In this document: one piece after another, positions 33,811 to 46,081 of the stretch
Numbering within the stretch: the first letter of the stretch is position 1
How the letters are laid out: each line of letters opens with the position of its first letter
NCBI RefSeq assembly: GCF_000003855.2
Contig: NW_003101669.1
Location: 117,740-181,739 of the forward strand
DNA length: 64,000 bases
Reading direction: 5' to 3'
Source of the DNA: Blastomyces gilchristii SLH14081
Lineage: Eukaryota > Ascomycota > Eurotiomycetes > Onygenales > Ajellomycetaceae
Program-made: the position numbers and the translations under genes
The notes under the pieces: model-generated
Database searches by the model: none
Seen by the model: only the letters and a program-made list of their open reading frames with translations
What the model was told of the DNA's origin: nothing

Positions 33811-35290
33811 ATGATCACAGATGCTGATATATTTGTTTTAATTTGTGTAGAATCTTCATATGTTGACAGGTCTGTGTCTGCTAATAATTGTGATCTCAAT
33901 ATTGAATTATTAATTGAGAACTTGAGAGACATGATAATGAAGAAATTGTCTGTGTTATATATAACTGAGTCTTCTGCTTCTCTCTCTGCTTCTTCTGTTT
34001 CTTTCTCTGTCACTCTTTCTCAATCTTCTACACCTGTCTCTGTGTCTGATTCTCCCGCTTCTACTATCTCTGTTTCTGTGATTCTCACTTTCACTACTTC
34101 TGCTCTCTCTACTTCTGTCATCTCTGCTTTCATTATCAGCTCTTCTCATTTCAAGAAGATGTTATATAGACTTAATAAACTATGTTTCTCAGTGTAGATG
34201 CTTCTGCTCTTCTTATTAACTTCTAAAACAATTTATTATATAAAGACTGTATATGACATGACTATCTGAAGCTCAGTCACAGACACTGATTATTACATTT
34301 GTTTTAAATATTTGTGATGAGATAATTGTTCATTTATATCAGAGAATTATCTCTCTTCTTAACAGTGTTAAGATTATAAGTCTTTTTTTTTTTTTCATCT
34401 TCTCTTTCTGACACTGATTTTCCTGTTCTTAGAGGAAATTGTTATGAGTTTTATTATACATGAAGTTGTGATATTCACAGATATTAAGAAACTTTTTACA
34501 ACTGTAAAGTTTAATATTATAGCAACATTTACTCTGATAAATTTCTTCAGAATAATAGATCTGTATCAGTCTATTCTCTGATATCTGTTATCTGACTTCA
34601 TGATGCAGATAAAAGATATTCATGTTTTTAGAAACAGAAATGCAGATGTTGTACTCTTTTACATCTGTAGACATGAGACTTATACATCTTATCTAAAATG
34701 TTGTTATGAGAATGAGCTGTTTATACATAGTATTCTGCTTTCTGCATTTCTCTGTGTCTCTCTCTCTCTTTCTGAGAAGTCTTGTGTGTGTTGTAATTAC
34801 ATGTACAACTCTAAGATCAGTAAGTGTTCATTTAGTAACTATTTCTATCTCTGATTTTGTAATTCTTATACACTAATAATGATTCTTAGTTGCTTCAGTG
34901 TCAGAGATTATTCTAATCAAAGATGATCACACTGCTGAGACTATTTTCTTCTGCTCTTAAGCTTCTTCTGTCACTTTCTCTTCCTCTTCTGTGGGAAAGG
35001 TTGTGTGTATATCAGATTGTAAGTGTTTGATCTCAGATAACTTCTGCTATTATTTATCTAATTCTGCATCTTCTTCTTCTTCTATTTCTTTCATCTTTAT
35101 TCTTTCTGTCTTGACTTCTGATTCTGTGAGTTCTGTGCTCTTCTTCAATTTTTCTACATGTACATATATACATTTCTATATTAATATTTCAGTCAATCTT
35201 GCAATAAATGATATTAATGTTATACACAGAGTAATAGAGAAATCAGAGACATGTATAATGTTATTGTAAGAGCAGCTTACAGCTCTTAAA
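33811..35290 (+). pseudogene. Antisense frames in gypsy-3: Ser/Pro-rich and Cys-rich
   Basis: Three plus-strand frames follow one another, opposite to gag and integrase. 33811-34197 starts DADIFVLICVESS and ends in a Ser/Thr-rich stretch that would be Pro-rich before CC-to-TC decay. 34600-34854 has scattered Cys including CVCCNYMYNSKISKC. 34991-35269 has CISDCKC, a Ser-rich linker, then EKSETCIMLL with a possible coiled coil continuing past the stop. Pro-rich linkers and Cys clusters suggest a genuine protein rather than antisense noise, but frames are broken and I recognise no family. Strand and unity are inferred. Confidence 0.4.
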
Positions 35291-35899
35291 TCTCTTACAG
35301 ATCTTGAGTTTTGAGATTTTCTTTATTTTTGATGTTTTTCAGATAATGTGATGTTGGAAATAGATTAAATATGTGATATATGAAAATGAATAAGATGTGT
35401 ATGATAATATTTATCTTTTTACAGCTGATTCTTACAGTTAATGATTAATTTATTATTATTTTTCTCTTCTTATGCTTTTTATTTATCTGCTAGTCACTAC
35501 TCTTATATGATCTCTATATAATACAGTGTTTGATAACTAGGTTCAGCAGCTTTCATCTTTTATAATTCTGTCTCATATATTATACTGTCTCTCTTCACCT
35601 GCTTAGATTACTACAGTGAACAGCTTATTAAAACTAATCTTATCTGATCTCTGAGTGTTCTTAGAGATTGAGATGACTTAGTCTTATATATCTGTGAATA
35701 TTTCTGATAATTTATTCTCTGTGATCTCTGTGATTGAACTGATATAAATTGTTGAATTTAACTCTGAATCTCTTCTTCTTCTGCAATCTGACTTATATAC
35801 AAGTCTGCTATTTTGAGACTGCTTTTTATCATATTATACTCACTATCTGTGATATATTATTATACAATCAGCTACAGTCTTATTACTTATTGAAGTGTG

Positions 35900-37340
35900 A
35901 TATTTATCTGATTTCTTCATTTCTTTTCATTCTTTTCTTATAATTGTGAAAAGATTGAAATAAGTGAGATTATCTGATTTATAAGTATCTATGATTTCTC
36001 TTACTTCATAAGACTTTTTAATTATAAGCTTTTTCTTATTCAACACTGATAATAGTACTGTGAATAATTATAATTCACTCAGATCTTATATCTTTGCTTT
36101 TATAAGACATGAATTATTTATTAAGTTGTATAAGATCTATCTCTCTGATTTCTTCAATGTGTATATTCTCAGAGAATGTAATTTGAGTATTTTATATAAC
36201 TTAAATTATCTAGATTGAAACTTCTCAGAACTCTTATTATATATAAGAACTTATATTCTCATCTTAAGACTTAATTTCTTAACTAGTGAGTCTTGTATTC
36301 TTTTCAATTGAATTGCTCAGTTCAGAAGTAACTTATTAGCTTTTATATATATATGACTAATCTCTTTCAATCTTGATTTCATGTCTGTAACTGTTGTGTC
36401 TGTAACTGTTATTTCTGCTGTATCTGTAACTGCTGTTTTCTTTCTTATCTTTTCTGAAGCATTCTTCAGAATGCGCGGATGCAATTCATACAACAGATAG
36501 AATAGTGAATACTTAAAGACTGCATACTGCTGAATTTGTATGACTAATAGCATCTGACTGAGATATTCATCTCAGAGTCTCATAGACTTGCTTACTAGAT
36601 ATTTTATCAGTATATTACTCAAGATTTCATTCAAGTGTTTCATCTTTCAATTTATCTGTGAATAATATAATGTTGTTCTATAATATCTTGTCTATAACTG
36701 ATGCATGAAATGTCTCACTGCTTCTTCTACAAGATTCATACTATTATCAGTTAGAATCTTGTACAGTATTTCATAGTTAATATAGATCTCATTATATAGA
36801 AACTTTATCATTATCTTCTCTATTATCTCTGAAACTGCTTTTATAACTGATCAGCTAGTAGTGTAATTAATAACAGTGATTATTCATTGATTTTTATTTG
36901 ATATTTGTAGCAGTATGTCTATGAGATTTATCTCTTATTATTTGAATAATTGTATTGTACATTTCATCTGATATTATACTTTCTCATATTCTAACTCTTT
37001 CTTAGATTCTTTTGTAACCTGATAATTCAGACACTTGTGAGTATACATCTGAATGTTCTCAGCCATGCTTGATCAGTATACTCTTGATTTAAATACACTC
37101 ATGAGTTCAGAGCTTTCTAAGTGACTGAATTCCTTGTGTATGTGAGTCATCAAGTCATGTCTAAATGAATATTCTAGATAGAGAGCTTTCATATATTCTA
37201 GATTACAGTAAAGCATAACATTGCTTTCTAATTTTCTCAGCTTGAAGTTCAGAAGCATCTCTTCTATTACTTTTACAAGATACTTATTATCTGACATCTT
37301 ACTATTCTTTAAGCAAGAGATCATTGCATTCACTCATTCT
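35900..37340 (-). pseudogene. pol: Decayed gypsy-3 integrase
   Basis: On the minus strand, 37333-37073 carries HKEFSHLESSELMSV and the zinc-binding region follows, with one His and one Cys still readable (HKCLNYQ, near 37030). The core reads LIDILLQ (first Asp, near 36920), ILTDNNMNLV (second Asp, near 36770) and a Glu in EEAVRHFMHQL. Then come YYSQINWKMKHLN (near 36690-36635), the usual YHPQTNG..E.LN block, and YLLYELHPRI. Enough is preserved for a secure Ty3/gypsy assignment. Confidence 0.9.
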
Positions 37341-37499
37341 GATTTCTTACACTCTCTCAGTGTGTTTAATGTGAACTTTTCTTATATCTGATTTGTAGAA
37401 TCCTCACTCATGAAATTGAGTCTGTGACTGATTATATCAGACATCACAGTGTCTGACCTCTTTCAGTATTTGATATTAAGATTGTACACTTGAAACTCT

Positions 37500-40030
37500 G
37501 AGATTCAACATGCTAAGTATTTGAAAGGTTTCATTATTAATTATAGATAGATGAGACTTTCATGATCTGTAATCACTGTTGTTGTATGCCTGTTGTCAAT
37601 ATATCTATCTCACAACACCAGCGCGTGCTTAGTCGCTAGCAATTCCTTTTCATGCACTGGGTAATTGAGGTGAGCGTCCGCTTCATCATCCTCGCCCGCA
37701 CCCCATTCGGGAGCCTGCTTTCCCTTGGTGTTCGCAGGATTCAGAGAGTCATCTAACACGGGCATCTCTTTCACTTTGAAGACTTTTCATAGAATATCAG
37801 TGAGTGCCTCTGAGCTTACTAATTCTGCTAGTTTTTTGACTTTCTTGCTTCTCTTGACTGTGCACACTGTGTGTAATCTTTTGTATCATGATTTTGACAT
37901 CTGTAGTTGAAGCAAGCTCAATGCTTACAATACTAAGATTTTCACTCAGAGAATCTCTTTTTCAGAGAATTCAGCACTTTAGTGATGATATTCAAATCTA
38001 GATTCATTGCATCTGAGTGTGTAACTTGTATTATAGAAGTCTGATTATCTGTTCTTCACTGAGATATACTTAATTGCAGTATTTTCTGTTATAATTGACT
38101 CACTTATTTCTATATAATGAGAATATTATATGCTTCTTTCATTATATCTGATTACAAGATTAAGCATTTTCATTCTACTCTCAACTCAGATATAAGATTA
38201 TGAATGAAGATCTGTAAATAGAAAGATGTTAAAAACTCTTCATTTAACATAAGATAATGTAAACTGAAGTGTGTGAAGTATGATATAAGATCACTCACTT
38301 ATCTACACTTAGTGAAATATTTATAATACTTATCTCATACATTCACTTCCTCAAAGTTGTATAAGATTTATTTGAAAAACTCATTTCATGTTTATAAAAC
38401 TGAATATTATTTCAGATCTGTAAGATTTATCTTTTTATCTGTTATTTATAATAACTTCACTTTTCTGTGTAGAAATGTGACAGATCTTAAGACTTGTTGA
38501 AATTCTATTAACTGTCTGTCTGTAAGTTCACATTCAATCTGATAATATAATTATATCTGACTTAGTCAGCTGATTACAGCATTATTTTTTCAGTTATTAT
38601 TGAAGCTTGATAACTTCAGCAGATCTTTCAGTTTAATATATTTTATATTCAGATTCTCATTCTGTACAGTGATCTCTGATGATGTATATACTTCTGAAGA
38701 GATTATGAATAATCATGATAAGATCTTCAGATTCAGTGTAGTTATCTTAGACTGACCGTGTGACCGTGTCTGAGACCAGGACTAGATTTTTTGATAGTCT
38801 CATTACCAATTCGACTGATCCCATTACACGGTTTTAACATTAGATAGTAGTTCCATACTGTCTCAGTGGGACTTACTGTCTACTCTTGTCACATTTTCCA
38901 AATGAGACCATGATTTCCACTTCTCAATTTAAATTATTTTTATTACTTTAAATGACTTTAAATCTCATTTGAGTGTTACCAAAAAGCGTTACTTTTTAAA
39001 AAATTAAAAATAGTCTAAAAAAAACCTTAAAATGTCTAAAAATAGTAACTTTATGCCAAGAATGGGACTAAATAGAACCAAATGAGATCACTTTCTCATT
39101 TTTTTCAAGTCATGGTTCCATTTTAAGATCTGATATATAGTCACTTTACATGTTTTTTTGATAGCCAGTCCCAGTGGGATTCACGCCAAGAAATGTATGA
39201 GACCAGACCAAATGAGACCAAATGTGAAATTCATGGTCCCGGCGGTCAGTCTAAGTTATCTGTCTGTGTAAACATTTAATCTCTTACTACAGATCTAAGA
39301 TCTGATTTTCTCTATTTTTATTGATGATGATAATTGCATCAGTGAAGCTCTTTATAGTGAATACTTAATTCATAGCAAATGCTAATTATTGTTTGACTTT
39401 CATCTCAGTCTGTCACTGTGTACACAAGACCTCAATTTTATTTAGAATTCTTGTACACATATAAAGCTTTGATTCTGATTCAGTGATTTCAGCTGCTTTT
39501 CTTACTGCTTTGAGTAAACTCTCTGAGAGATTCTGCATATTTTTCAGTTCAGGTAGCAGAGAAGAGTGTTATTCATATTAACTAGAGAAGGTATTTATTT
39601 GAGTGGTTTTTTGTTAATTGTACAATGTCTATTATTATATTACTATATCATTATATCACTATATTGTTATATTACTATATTATTATATGATTTCTGTTAT
39701 TATTGTACAACTTCAGTGATGATTATTCTCTCTTTTTTATTCTTCTTTTGAGTAAAGAGTGAACTTCTTTGAATCTGGTTCACTGCTCTCATTCTCTTTC
39801 TCACATCTCATTCATTCACATCTCATATATGGCATTCATCTGAGTGTGAAGTTTTTCCTTAATAAGTGAAGCAGTATTAATCAGATGCTCTTCTGCTCAT
39901 CACTCTTTATACACTATCTTTTGAGACATTTTTAGAACCACACTGACATGATAACTACAAATCACTTCATAGATGGAATTATCACACTCTGAAGAAGTCT
40001 ATGCTTCTCACTGATTTTTAAACATACTAT
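37500..40030 (-). pseudogene. gag: Decayed gypsy-3 gag fused to RNase H
   Basis: Gag runs from about 40030 to 37800 on the minus strand, interrupted by MITE M4. A capsid-like part lies at 38400-38150 and a Cys/His knuckle (YCKHWACFNYRCQNHDTKDY) at about 37950-37890. Past VKEMPVLDDSLNPAN the frame continues, without protease or RT, into HLNYPVHEKELLATKHALVL and ITDHESLIYL, the RNase H block (37670-37540). The joint (37609-37776) is not RIP-eroded and stays open. The element would have needed RT in trans. Confidence 0.72.
38748..39253 (-). mobile_element. hAT MITE M4
   Basis: Complete 506-bp copy, flanked by a perfect 8-bp duplication AGTTATCT (38740-38747 and 39254-39261). Inserted in gypsy-3 gag. 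One of the less eroded copies. Confidence 0.93.
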
Positions 40031-40034
40031 CAGA

Positions 40035-40201
40035 TGTGATTCAAAGATTGCTTGAGCCAGCATATAATTACAGGTGTACACTGGCTTCTTATATACTGTA
40101 CACTAAATTAATTAGTGGCCGCTATGGCCTCTTTACATTCGTAAGCAAGTTCAGAAGCGGCCGCGTTATCATCCGGTAGTCATACGTTCTTCCGAATCAC
40201 A
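40035..40201 (-). repeat. 5' LTR of gypsy-3
   Basis: 167 bp matching 33102-33268. The last third keeps CpGs such as GCGGCCGCG, where the 3' LTR has CAGCTG-like decay products. Confidence 0.85.
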
Positions 40202-40249
40202 AAACTTAAACTTTATAATCAGCTACTGAGATAATACAGGCTATATATA

Positions 40250-40755
40250 TAGACTGGCCGCCGGGACCATGAATTTCACATTTGGTCTCATTTGGTCTGA
40301 TTCCATACATTTCTTGGCGTGAATTCCGCTGGGTCTGGCTATTAAAAAAACATGTAAAGTGACTATATATCAGATCTTAAAATGAAATCATGACTTGAAA
40401 AAAATGAGAAAGTGATTTCATTTGATCTCATTTAGTCTCATTCTTGACATAAAGTTACTATTTTTAGACATTTTAAGGTTTTTTTTAGACTATTTTTAAT
40501 TTTTTAAAAAGTAACACTTTTTGATAACACTCAAATGAGATTTAAAGTTATTTAAAGCAATAAAAATAATTTAAATTGAGAAGTGAAAATCATGATCTCA
40601 TTTGAAAAATGTGATAAGAGTAGACACTAAGTCTCACTGAGACAGTATGAAACTACTATCTAATGTTAAAACTGTGTAATGAGATCAGTTGAATTGATAA
40701 TGAGACTATTAAAAAATCTAGTCCTGGTTTCTGACACGGTTACACGGTCAGTCTA
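40250..40755 (+). mobile_element. hAT MITE M5
   Basis: Complete 506-bp copy flanked by TATATATA (40242-40249 and 40756-40763). The homologous uninterrupted site in LINE-C (near 43590) carries a single TATATATA, which confirms the 8-bp duplication. Confidence 0.95.
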
Positions 40756-40763
40756 TATATATA

Positions 40764-41730
40764 ACTGTCTCATAGCCTGGAAGAATAGATCTCTCTCTGT
40801 ATTTAATAGTCTGCTTATACTATTTAATAGTCTTTCTGCCTTGATAGTTCTTTGTTGAATATGATATTTAAAATTCAACTTGAAGTTTAATCATACTTCT
40901 AATTATTTAACATTCAAACTGAGTTTAATCTCTTTATTTAAAAAAGTTAAACTTAGTTCTTTCTCATTGAATCTAGAAAAGAAATGAATTAACTCAGTTT
41001 TATTTATATTAAATTGAATTTAATTGATATCTGCTTTAACAAAGATTTTCTTTACTGCTTTTTCAATTATTTTGAAATTTTCTTTGATTGTTTTTGAACT
41101 ATAGACTAGATCAATATTATTTATATAACTTGAAGATCTCACTATTTTCATGTCTCTATTCTTGAATAGATATACAGTGTATATTGCAAATAAAATGAGT
41201 GAGATTGAAGATTCTTACAGTACTTCTATTTTTATCTCAGTCTTATCTTATTTCATTTCATCAAAGAATAGTTATATGATTCTTTTAGATATAAAACAGT
41301 TAACTCATTTTATTAAAGAAAGTGACAGTTTTAACATCTTTAAAGTCTGAATTAACTTTGACTTTGAAACATATTTAAATGTATCTTTTATATCAATAAA
41401 AACTACAGTTGAGATCAGATCTTCATACTTTGCTATTTAAATATTATGAATAACTGAGAGAACAGTGTTAATTACAGAGCATTGTTTTCTATCTCTCATT
41501 TATTCACTAAATAGAAGATAATTATTAATAGAGCTTATAAAAGATAGTTGAGTAGCTATTATCTTTTCTAAAACCTTTTCTAGATAGTTCAATATAGATA
41601 TTACTCTATATAACTTAGAAATGGAAGCTTTTTTATTAAACTGTATAAGAATTACTTCAGTGACTTTCCTCCAGCATTCAGAATGATACTCATTTTTCAA
41701 GAGATTGAAAAAGAGCTTAAAATATTCATT
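40764..41730 (-). pseudogene. LINE-A reverse transcriptase, central part
   Basis: Minus-strand homologue of LINE-C 43600-44550. The start at 41730 reads EYFKLFFNLLKNEYHSECWR, a standard block at the start of LINE RT (H..CW), followed by YRVISILNYLEKVLEKIIA. LINE-C is inserted immediately upstream, so the RT continues at 49404. Confidence 0.88.
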
Positions 41731-42102
41731 ATTATTATTATTATTATTCTTCAATTATAGATGTATACAGTCAGAGACTATGACATCTACCTGAGAACTT
41801 TTAGTTCTCAGGGTTTTTCCTATATCTGTAAAGTTAACTATTATACATTCATCAATTTCAGATATGCAAAATCAGAAAATTCCAGCTCAGAATACAAAAA
41901 CTGTTTACAAATTGCAGTGTTTTAACATGTTCTGATACTTTGAAATCATTTGACAATATCATGACAAAGGAAAAGAGAACACAGTCTTAAAGATAGACAT
42001 ATTAAATGGATAGATAGAAAGAAATTGAAAGAAAAAGATAAAGTAAAGAGAGACTGTAACAAAATAAATTATTAAAAGATAGTATATAGCTGTTTTAACA
42101 GA
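41731..42102 (-). repeat. LINE-C 3' UTR and (AAT)n tail
   Basis: The tail is about six AAT units (41731-41748). The adjoining 3' UTR is the most widely shared sequence in the window: it also occurs at 14036, 25702 and 31269, and the last 40 bp are weakly matched in the SINE at 56120. It is the probable recognition signal for the LINE reverse transcriptase. Confidence 0.85.
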
Positions 42103-45100
42103 CTATATCTGATTGATTTTCTCCTCTTCATATTCAGATATTTCTGAATTTAGTCATTTTCTTGTAGCTGCTTGAGTTTCTGATAGAAAGTCTATTAAGT
42201 ATTTAATTCCTGTCTCAGTTGAGAATAAGAATCTCATATTTAATTGATTTAGATTATACTTCTCTTTCAATCTGGCTTTGAGACTGTTGTATAATGCACA
42301 GTGTATTATAATATGCTCAGGATTTTCATTTGCATTGCAGAATGAGCATTCTATTGAGTTAAATCTATCATCAAATCTTTGTATATATGATTTGAAATAG
42401 CCATGTTCTAGTTTCAGCTGTATTATAGATAAGAATATTTTCTTTTTACATTTAATTAAACAAGATTTTCACTTGAGTTTTGTTTCAAATCTTGAATAAT
42501 GTACACTCTTCTTTTATTTCTGCCAGCTTTTATTTCATTTATCTAAATAAGATTCTTTTATTTTTCTCTTTATAAAAGACCAGAACACAATTTTTTAAAT
42601 AGATCTGCTTAATTCTGCACTCTTTTTTACAGCTGAATCAGTCAATTTATTGTCATGAATATTCATATGAGCAGAAACTCAGTGCAGATGAATTATTAGC
42701 TTTGATTTTCTTCTCTTTTGAATTTTCAAAACAGAGTTTAAGATCAGTTCAAGATTCATTTGATTATTATAAATCTGACTATTTCTAAGTCTTTTTAAAG
42801 CAGCTTGACTATCAGAGAATATTCATGTCTCTTTCAAACTATTTCCTCTTTTATAAGATTTTATTTCAATGAGTTTGAAAGCTTTCACTATTACAAATAG
42901 TTCAGCATCAAAGACTTCAGATTCACAGCCTAAATTTCAGAAATCTGAGATAAAATTGATATTATCTTCAGAATAAGCAATGCCTGCATCTAATCTATTC
43001 AAATTCTCATTTTTTGAGTCATCTGAATAAATCAGAATAGAATCTTTTATATTGATTTTAGAAATCCTCTTCAAATACTGTTTATATTCTTTCTCTTTAG
43101 ATAGTTCACTTATTTATAAGTCTATAAGAGATTCAAGCTTTTCTCTTCAGAGAGATAACTTCTCATGATCAACTTTTTCAATATTTAAAGAAGAAAATTG
43201 ATTTTTAATCAGAGAGCATAGTCTATACAGTTGAGAAGACATTTTCTTTGAAGAATTATTTTCATTTCAATCAAGAAACACATTTCAATCCAGTTCATTT
43301 CCAGAGTTAATTAATAAAAATGAAGAAGAGACTCTTTCTCTGATTATATAATTTAAGCTCATCTTTATAACTCTTAGAGCATAGTTCATACAGGTCTTTT
43401 CAAATCTAATAGCAGAAGAAGGAATTGAAGCTTCAATTTTCATTACTTTAATAGAAGATGATTTAAATGCTTTCAGAATTCTTCTCAAGACTCTGTTTTA
43501 CAGACTTTGAAAGAGTTTAGTGAAATTCTCTTGATTATTTCATCAAACTTGAACTTTACAATCAGCTACTGATATAATACAGGCTATATATAACTGTCTC
43601 ATAGCCTGGAAGAATAGACCTCTCTCTGTATTTGATAGTCTGATTATGTTGTTCAATAGTCTTTCTGCCTTGACAGTTCTTTGTTGAATATGATATTTAA
43701 AATTTAACTTGGAGTTTAATCATACTTCTAATTATTTGATATTTACACTGGGTTTAATCTCTCTATTTAAAAGAGTTAGAGATAGTTCTTTCTCATTGAA
43801 TCTAGAAAAGAAATGAATCAACTCAGTTTTATTCATATTAAATTGAATTTAATTGATATCTGCTTTAACAAAGATTTTCTTTGCAGCTTCTTCAATCACT
43901 TTCAAATTCTCTTTGATAGTTTTTAAGCTGTAGACTAGACCAATATCATTCATATAACTTGAAGATTGTACTATTCTCATATTTCTATTTTTAAATAGTT
44001 ATGCAGTGTATATTGTAAATAAAATGAGTGAGATTGAAGATTTTTACAGTACTTCTATTTTTATCTCAGTCTTGTCTTATTTCATTTCATTAAAGAAAAT
44101 TGTATAATTCTATTAGATATAAAACAGTTAACTCATTTTATTAGAGAAAGTGACAGTTTTAACATCTTCAATGTCTGAATTAACTTTGACTTTAAAACAT
44201 GATCAAATGCTTCTTTTATATCAATAAAAACTGCAGTTGAGACCAGATCTTCATGCTTTGCTATTTAAATATTATGAATAACTGAGAGAACAGTGTTAAT
44301 TGCAGAACACTGTTTTCTATCTCTCATTTATTCACTGAATAAAAGAGAATTACTGATAGAGCTTATAAAAGATAGTCAAGTAGCTATTATCTTTTCTAAA
44401 ACCTTTTCTAGACAGTTCAATAGAGATATTACTCTATATGACTTAGAAATTGAAGTTTTTCTGTTAGATTTTATAAGAATCACTTCAGTGACTTCTCTCC
44501 AGCATTCAGAATGATATTCATTTTTCAAGAGATTGAAAAAGAGCTTGAAATATTCATTCTTTAAGTAGAAGTATGTATTTTGAATAATCAAGTGATTAAT
44601 TGAATCAGGCTCTGCAGCAGTTTTAACTGAACTTGAGAAGATAGCTGACTCTAATTCATCTTGAGTAAGATCAGACCATTCTCAGTCATTTTCATCAATA
44701 TAGTTGAGAAGTGATATATTCTCTTTCTCCGCATCTGAATCTGATGAGTTTTGAAAGAGAGTGCTTATAAAAGCTTGACATTTTTTCTCAAAAGAGTTTG
44801 CTGTATATGATTCATTCTGAAACTCATATTCTAAGGTTGAAAGTTTTACTACACTTCTTGTTTTAGTATAGTTAAAAGCTTTAAAAACTTTCTTTTCTTA
44901 TTCTTCTTTAAGAAATTTATTTCAGCAGTCTGTTTTAGCTCTTTTAATATCTGAAAAATATTCATTTCTGATAGCTTTGAACTCTTTATCAGAAATTATA
45001 TTATTCTTTCAATCTCTTCTAGCAGTAGCTAATTGTTTTCTTTTAGATATAATATTCTCATTTCATCAAGATTTTAAATGCTCAGAAGACTTTCTCTTTG

Positions 45101-46015
45101 AAATATTGTCTTTAACACTTACTAGAATAATAGATGTAATGAGCTTCACTCTATTCTTAAGCATTTCATTTGAGATATCTTGACCAGGATTTCAATATAG
45201 CTCACTCTGTCTTTCAGATTTTAAGAGTTTTATACTTTCTTCAACTGCCTTTCAGTCAGCTCTTTCAAAGTTAAACTGATTAGAGAGAAGAGGATTTTCA
45301 CTCATTTGTTTCTTACTCAGTTCAATATTAAATTGAATAATCTCATGATCTGATTCTGATGTCTCATTTAAATCAATAAATCAGTTTATAAGTCTTTTTT
45401 TCATTAGATTTTATGATATGAAGATTAGATCTATAATAGATTTCTGTTTCATATCTTTTCTAATGAATGTTTGTTGATCAGACTTGTTAACTAAATCTAT
45501 TAAATGCTCAAAGATTCATTCAATCAGATTATCAGCTCTTACTGCTCTTTTGCATTCTGAATTTCATCAGAAATGATGTGCATTGAAATCTTCTGCAATT
45601 ATAGAGTTTCTTAATGAAGTTATATTCAGAAACTCTCTATCAATTATTCAGATGTTATTATTTTTCTTCAATGACTTTTCATTATAGATATTTATGAGCT
45701 GTATTATATCAAACTCATTCTCTTTATCTATAATATCACTCATCAGAATATCAGAGTCAGACATGATATTAAATCTTAGATTAAATTAATATCTTGATCT
45801 CTTTCTTTCATAGATCACTACTCTTGACTTTATCTCAGACTTTTGAGATATAAAGCAGTAGTAGCTTAAATGAGAAATGACATATTTTTACTCAGCATCA
45901 AAATTCAGCTTCTGAAACAGTATAAAATCAACTTTTTATTCAAATACAATTTGAAGACAAGAATAAATACAATTTAAGTTTCCATTCACATTATTTTGAA
46001 TAAATGTGATTTTTA
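42103..46015 (-). pseudogene. Decayed LINE-C ORF2: endonuclease, RT, RNase H
   Basis: About 1,300 codons on the minus strand. The AP-type endonuclease comes first: NNVNGNLN near 46005, IIAEDFNAHH (family GDFN) near 45610-45580, SIIDLIF, and SESDHEIIQFNIEL (SDH motif) near 45345. RT starts near 44620 with SINHLI and HSECWREVTEVILI; the catalytic box reads YMNDIGL (family YxDD) near 43960-43945. The segment 43488-43285 is the post-RT region. RNase H lies near 43040-42650 with IYSDD and EVFDAELF. A C-terminal Cys/His region ECSFCNANENPEHIIIHC lies near 42360-42300. Stop at 42103. Confidence 0.9.
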
Positions 46016-46081
46016 AAGAGTTTTTAAACTTTTTTTATTGTTTTTATTGTATATTTATACTAAAGAAGAGTGGAGTAGAAT

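Larger units (their letters stand above)
33102..40201 (-). mobile_element. Ty3/gypsy element gypsy-3, lacking protease and RT
   Basis: Two 167-bp LTRs (33102-33268, 40035-40201) in direct orientation, with perfect 8-bp terminal inverted repeats TGTGATTC/GAATCACA. The flanks share AAAC, and the LINE-C homologue shows the intact target. Inside, on the minus strand: gag, a short linker, RNase H and integrase, with protease and RT missing. A 2.7-kb region between integrase and the 3' LTR carries plus-strand frames. MITE M4 interrupts gag. It is probably a non-autonomous derivative. Confidence 0.85.

Noticed and set aside
33955..34149. Minus-strand Arg/Ser-rich frame resembling an SR protein
   Set aside because: Complement of the Ser-rich plus-strand stretch; dipeptide richness follows from base composition.
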